Source: Bartonella massiliensis (GTDB taxonomy: Bacteria > Pseudomonadota > Alphaproteobacteria > Rhizobiales > Rhizobiaceae). From it: DNA of 64,000 nt. The stretch lies in NCBI RefSeq assembly GCF_902150025.1, contig NZ_CABFVS010000011.1, positions 124,001 to 188,000 on the forward strand. The letters are read 5' to 3'. The notes beneath the pieces were generated by a model. The model had not been told where the DNA came from, made no database searches, and saw only the letters and a program-made list of their open reading frames with translations. Numbering within the stretch: the stretch's first letter is position 1; each line of letters begins with the position of its first letter. Made by a program: the position numbers and the translations under genes. Positions 61,995-64,000 of the stretch are shown one piece after another.

Positions 61995-62471
61995 ATGTTC
62001 GCAGTCATTAAAACCGGTGGTAAGCAATACCGCATTGTTGCTAACCAAGTGGTAAAAGTTGAAAAAGTAAGTGGCAATGCGGGTGATGTTGTTGAATTCA
62101 ATGACGTATTGATGGTTGGGCAAGAAGGTAATGCGGTGATTGGCACGCCTGTTGTTGCAGATGCATTGGTGACAGCTGAGATTGTAGAACAGGCACGTGG
62201 GCGCAAAGTTATCGCATTTAAGAAGCGTCGTCGCCAAAATTCTAAACGCACACGTGGTCATCGCCAAGAATTTACGACATTGCGTGTTTTAGAGATTTTA
62301 ATGGGTGGTTCAAAGCCTAAAAAAGCAGCAGCAAAATCCATAAAAGAGGAAGCAACCGTACAAAAAGAAACAAAAGCTGCTTCTGTTGAGAAGACAGCTA
62401 AAAAAGTGGCTGAAAAAAAGACAGCATCGCAGAAGAAAGCGGCTGTAGCATCAAAGGTTAAGAAAGATTAA
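61995..62471 (+). CDS. rplU: 50S ribosomal protein L21
   Basis: Binds 23S rRNA in the large subunit. The 158 residues begin [24 protein letters not shown], and the L21 fold ends near residue 103 with the [12 protein letters not shown] block. A C-terminal extension of about 55 residues follows, made mostly of Lys, Ala, Glu and Thr, as found in several Rhizobiales. GGAAGG precedes the ATG. rpmA follows after 12 bases. Confidence 0.97.
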   Translation: MFAVIKTGGKQYRIVANQVVKVEKVSGNAGDVVEFNDVLMVGQEGNAVIGTPVVADALVTAEIVEQARGRKVIAFKKRRRQNSKRTRGHRQEFTTLRVLEILMGGSKPKKAAAKSIKEEATVQKETKAASVEKTAKKVAEKKTASQKKAAVASKVKKD

Positions 62472-62483
62472 AGGAGAGCGTCT

Positions 62484-62753
62484 ATGGCACATAAAAAAGC
62501 TGGTGGTTCCTCGCGTAATGGTCGCGATTCAGAATCGAAACGTCTAGGCGTTAAAAAATTTGGTGGTGAAACCGTTATTGCTGGAAATATTATTATCCGT
62601 CAGCGTGGTACACGTTGGCATCCTGGCAACAATGTTGGAATTGGAAAAGATCATACGCTGTTTGCGTTATCAAATGGAAAGGTTTCTTTTCAACGGAAAG
62701 CCGGTAATCGTTCCTATGTTTCAGTCATTCCTATGATAGAGGCAGCAGAGTAA
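62484..62753 (+). CDS. rpmA: 50S ribosomal protein L27
   Basis: Ribosomal protein whose N-terminal tail reaches the peptidyl-transferase centre. The 89 residues begin [20 protein letters not shown] and continue [21 protein letters not shown]-like blocks, typical of L27. AAAGGAGAG lies at good spacing before the ATG. It forms an operon with rplU. The GNAT and obgE genes that often follow are not within reach here. Confidence 0.98.
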   Translation: MAHKKAGGSSRNGRDSESKRLGVKKFGGETVIAGNIIIRQRGTRWHPGNNVGIGKDHTLFALSNGKVSFQRKAGNRSYVSVIPMIEAAE

Positions 62754-62840
62754 TCTGTAGCATTTTCTCTAGCAATCAACTGGAATTTTATTGGGTTTTG
62801 TTATTTCGTTGAATTGAAATTGTAATTTTATGAACGTTAG

Positions 62841-62873
62841 AAGGGAAAGGTAGAGTGTTATCTTTCCCTTTTT
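62841..62873 (+). terminator. Rho-independent terminator after rpmA
   Basis: AAGGGAAAG (62841-62849) and CTTTCCCTT (62862-62870) form a perfect 9-bp stem with a 12-nt loop and are followed by TTT. It ends the rplU-rpmA transcript. Confidence 0.85.
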
Positions 62874-64000
62874 GCATTGGTATTCTAATAAATTTATTTA
62901 GAGCGTATACGCAAAAGGTAGAATTGGGGAAGTAACTTTCCTCAATGAGAGAGAAGGCTTGTACGGCGTTGTGTTTGCACTAAAGATAGTTAGTATTATC
63001 ATAGAATTTGTTGATAAATTTATATATGGTAATGGCGAAAATAGACTGTCTTTTGATTCATAAAGAGGGGTTCAGTATTTCTTTATAAGAGAGGCGATTT
63101 TTTCTGGAAATTATGAAAAATTTAATGAAGGCATTATTGATGCGATTATTTTGATAAAGAGAAATCTTTTTATCGGTATGTGTGCTGGTGATGGGGTGTC
63201 ATACTCTTTTTTAGAGCGTGATGCGGGCAGGTGAGGCCATTCTTTTAAAAAAGAAGGAATAGAAAATCCATAAGACTGAATGATTAAAACTACTTTGAAG
63301 GAAATATGTATTAAGGTGTTTTAGGCAATTGAGAGTGAAATTATATTTTTAAGGAGAACTGGAGATATAAAAATAATCAATGTGCAATCAGCTATCTTCA
63401 AGAGTATTTTTTTGATTTCACTATTTATTGTGCATTGTTGAAAATCAATCAGAATAAGAGCTAAGGTTAAGGCAATAATTGTTTTTTATTTATCTCAGTT
63501 GTCCAAACGTCTAAAAGGTAAGATTATTTGTAGAGTTTTTCCTAGTTTTATTGGTTAAGGATGGCGTTTGGGGATGTGTGTACTTTGCAAATCTGTGACA
63601 GAGGGTATTGTGTGTTTGATATATTGATTGAAGTAAAGGAGTAGCTAAAAATATATCAATGTTATATATTAGGGGGTAAGTATACTAAGATGAGCGGCGC
63701 AGAATTTTAAAGATGATAAGTTGCCTAGAGCAATTTGTAGTTACGTAATGAATTTATAAGAGAGATAGTAGGTTAAATCAACCTAGGAGGGGATAAGTTG
63801 AAATGTTAGCTGAAGTTATAAATGATGGGGGAGGATGCTTTCGAGGGAATAATAACAAATTATGTTGGATAATTTGAGATAATGAAAGCGTTTTTAAAAC
63901 ATAGTTTTTTAGGTGATTAGGGCTGCAAAATCGAGGGTTTATCTTACGTAAAGTAAAGAGTCAGATTCGCATATGATAGTTTTAAGCAACCTAGTGGATG
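62874..64000. other. Gene-free right edge
   Basis: About 1.1 kb of AT-rich DNA with no frame I can support on either strand. TTTAGAGCGT occurs at two places (near 62898 and, with one added T, near 63214). The region is probably decayed. Confidence 0.5.

Overview
The window is a stretch of an AT-rich alphaproteobacterial chromosome that looks like Bartonella (Rhizobiales). The evidence is gene content and protein style: GcrA, Irr next to fabA-fabB-fabI, a DUF1150 gene behind a small heat-shock gene, and an rpsT-dnaA-dnaN-recF block. Decayed copies of one P4/lambda-type integrase gene are also scattered between housekeeping genes. I cannot name the species from sequence alone. About 45 protein genes and two tRNAs are well supported. 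Nearly all are core genes and the accessory content is degraded.

Layout. 0.4-5.6 kb (minus strand): rpmI-rplT-pheS-pheT translation genes and nth. 5.7-6.5 kb: small heat-shock protein plus DUF1150. 6.6-7.6 kb: integrase remnant pair A. 7.8-9.7 kb: ilvD. 10.6-11.3 kb: integrase remnant pair B. 11.4-19.3 kb: mutS, then divergent maeB (malic enzyme fused to a phosphotransacetylase-like domain), secB, fxsA, a Tim44-domain protein and an Smr protein. 19.8-20.6 kb: integrase remnant C. 20.7-24.9 kb: gcrA, argD, a frameshifted argF, hslO. 25.2-28.2 kb (minus): cytochrome c maturation genes ccmA-B-C-D-G. 28.4-31.6 kb: acnA and rpsT. 31.7-36.9 kb: a control region with a DnaA-box palindrome and five GANTC sites, then dnaA, dnaN, recF, aroQ. 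37.0-41.4 kb: cyoABCD quinol oxidase, whose CyoD carries an unusual decapeptide-repeat tail. 41.8-44.2 kb: gpsA and a rearranged integrase pseudogene (D). 44.2-48.2 kb: fabI, fabB, fabA (minus), irr, an SH3 protein. 49.6-52.5 kb: rpsU, fhs, tRNA-Arg(ACG). 52.9-59.1 kb: a two-gene RND efflux operon with a G9 tract in front, and pgi. 59.9-61.1 kb: a broken MFS transporter. 61.6-62.8 kb: tRNA-Ser(CGA), rplU, rpmA. The last 1.1 kb holds no gene that I can support.

How the parts connect. Heme and iron appear repeatedly: Irr, heme export and cytochrome c assembly (Ccm), the heme-copper oxidase (Cyo), and aconitase. Next to acnA/ccmA lies a sequence matching the core of the Irr-binding ICE motif. 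GcrA (which acts with CcrM at methylated GANTC sites) and the GANTC cluster before dnaA suggest cell-cycle control of replication initiation. The most unusual signals are the tail-to-tail integrase remnants at two loci, the inverted integrase pseudogene D, the argF frameshift that creates an ATGA stop/start overlap, the CyoD repeat tail, and the G9 tract in a possible efflux promoter. I found no convincing new multigene system.
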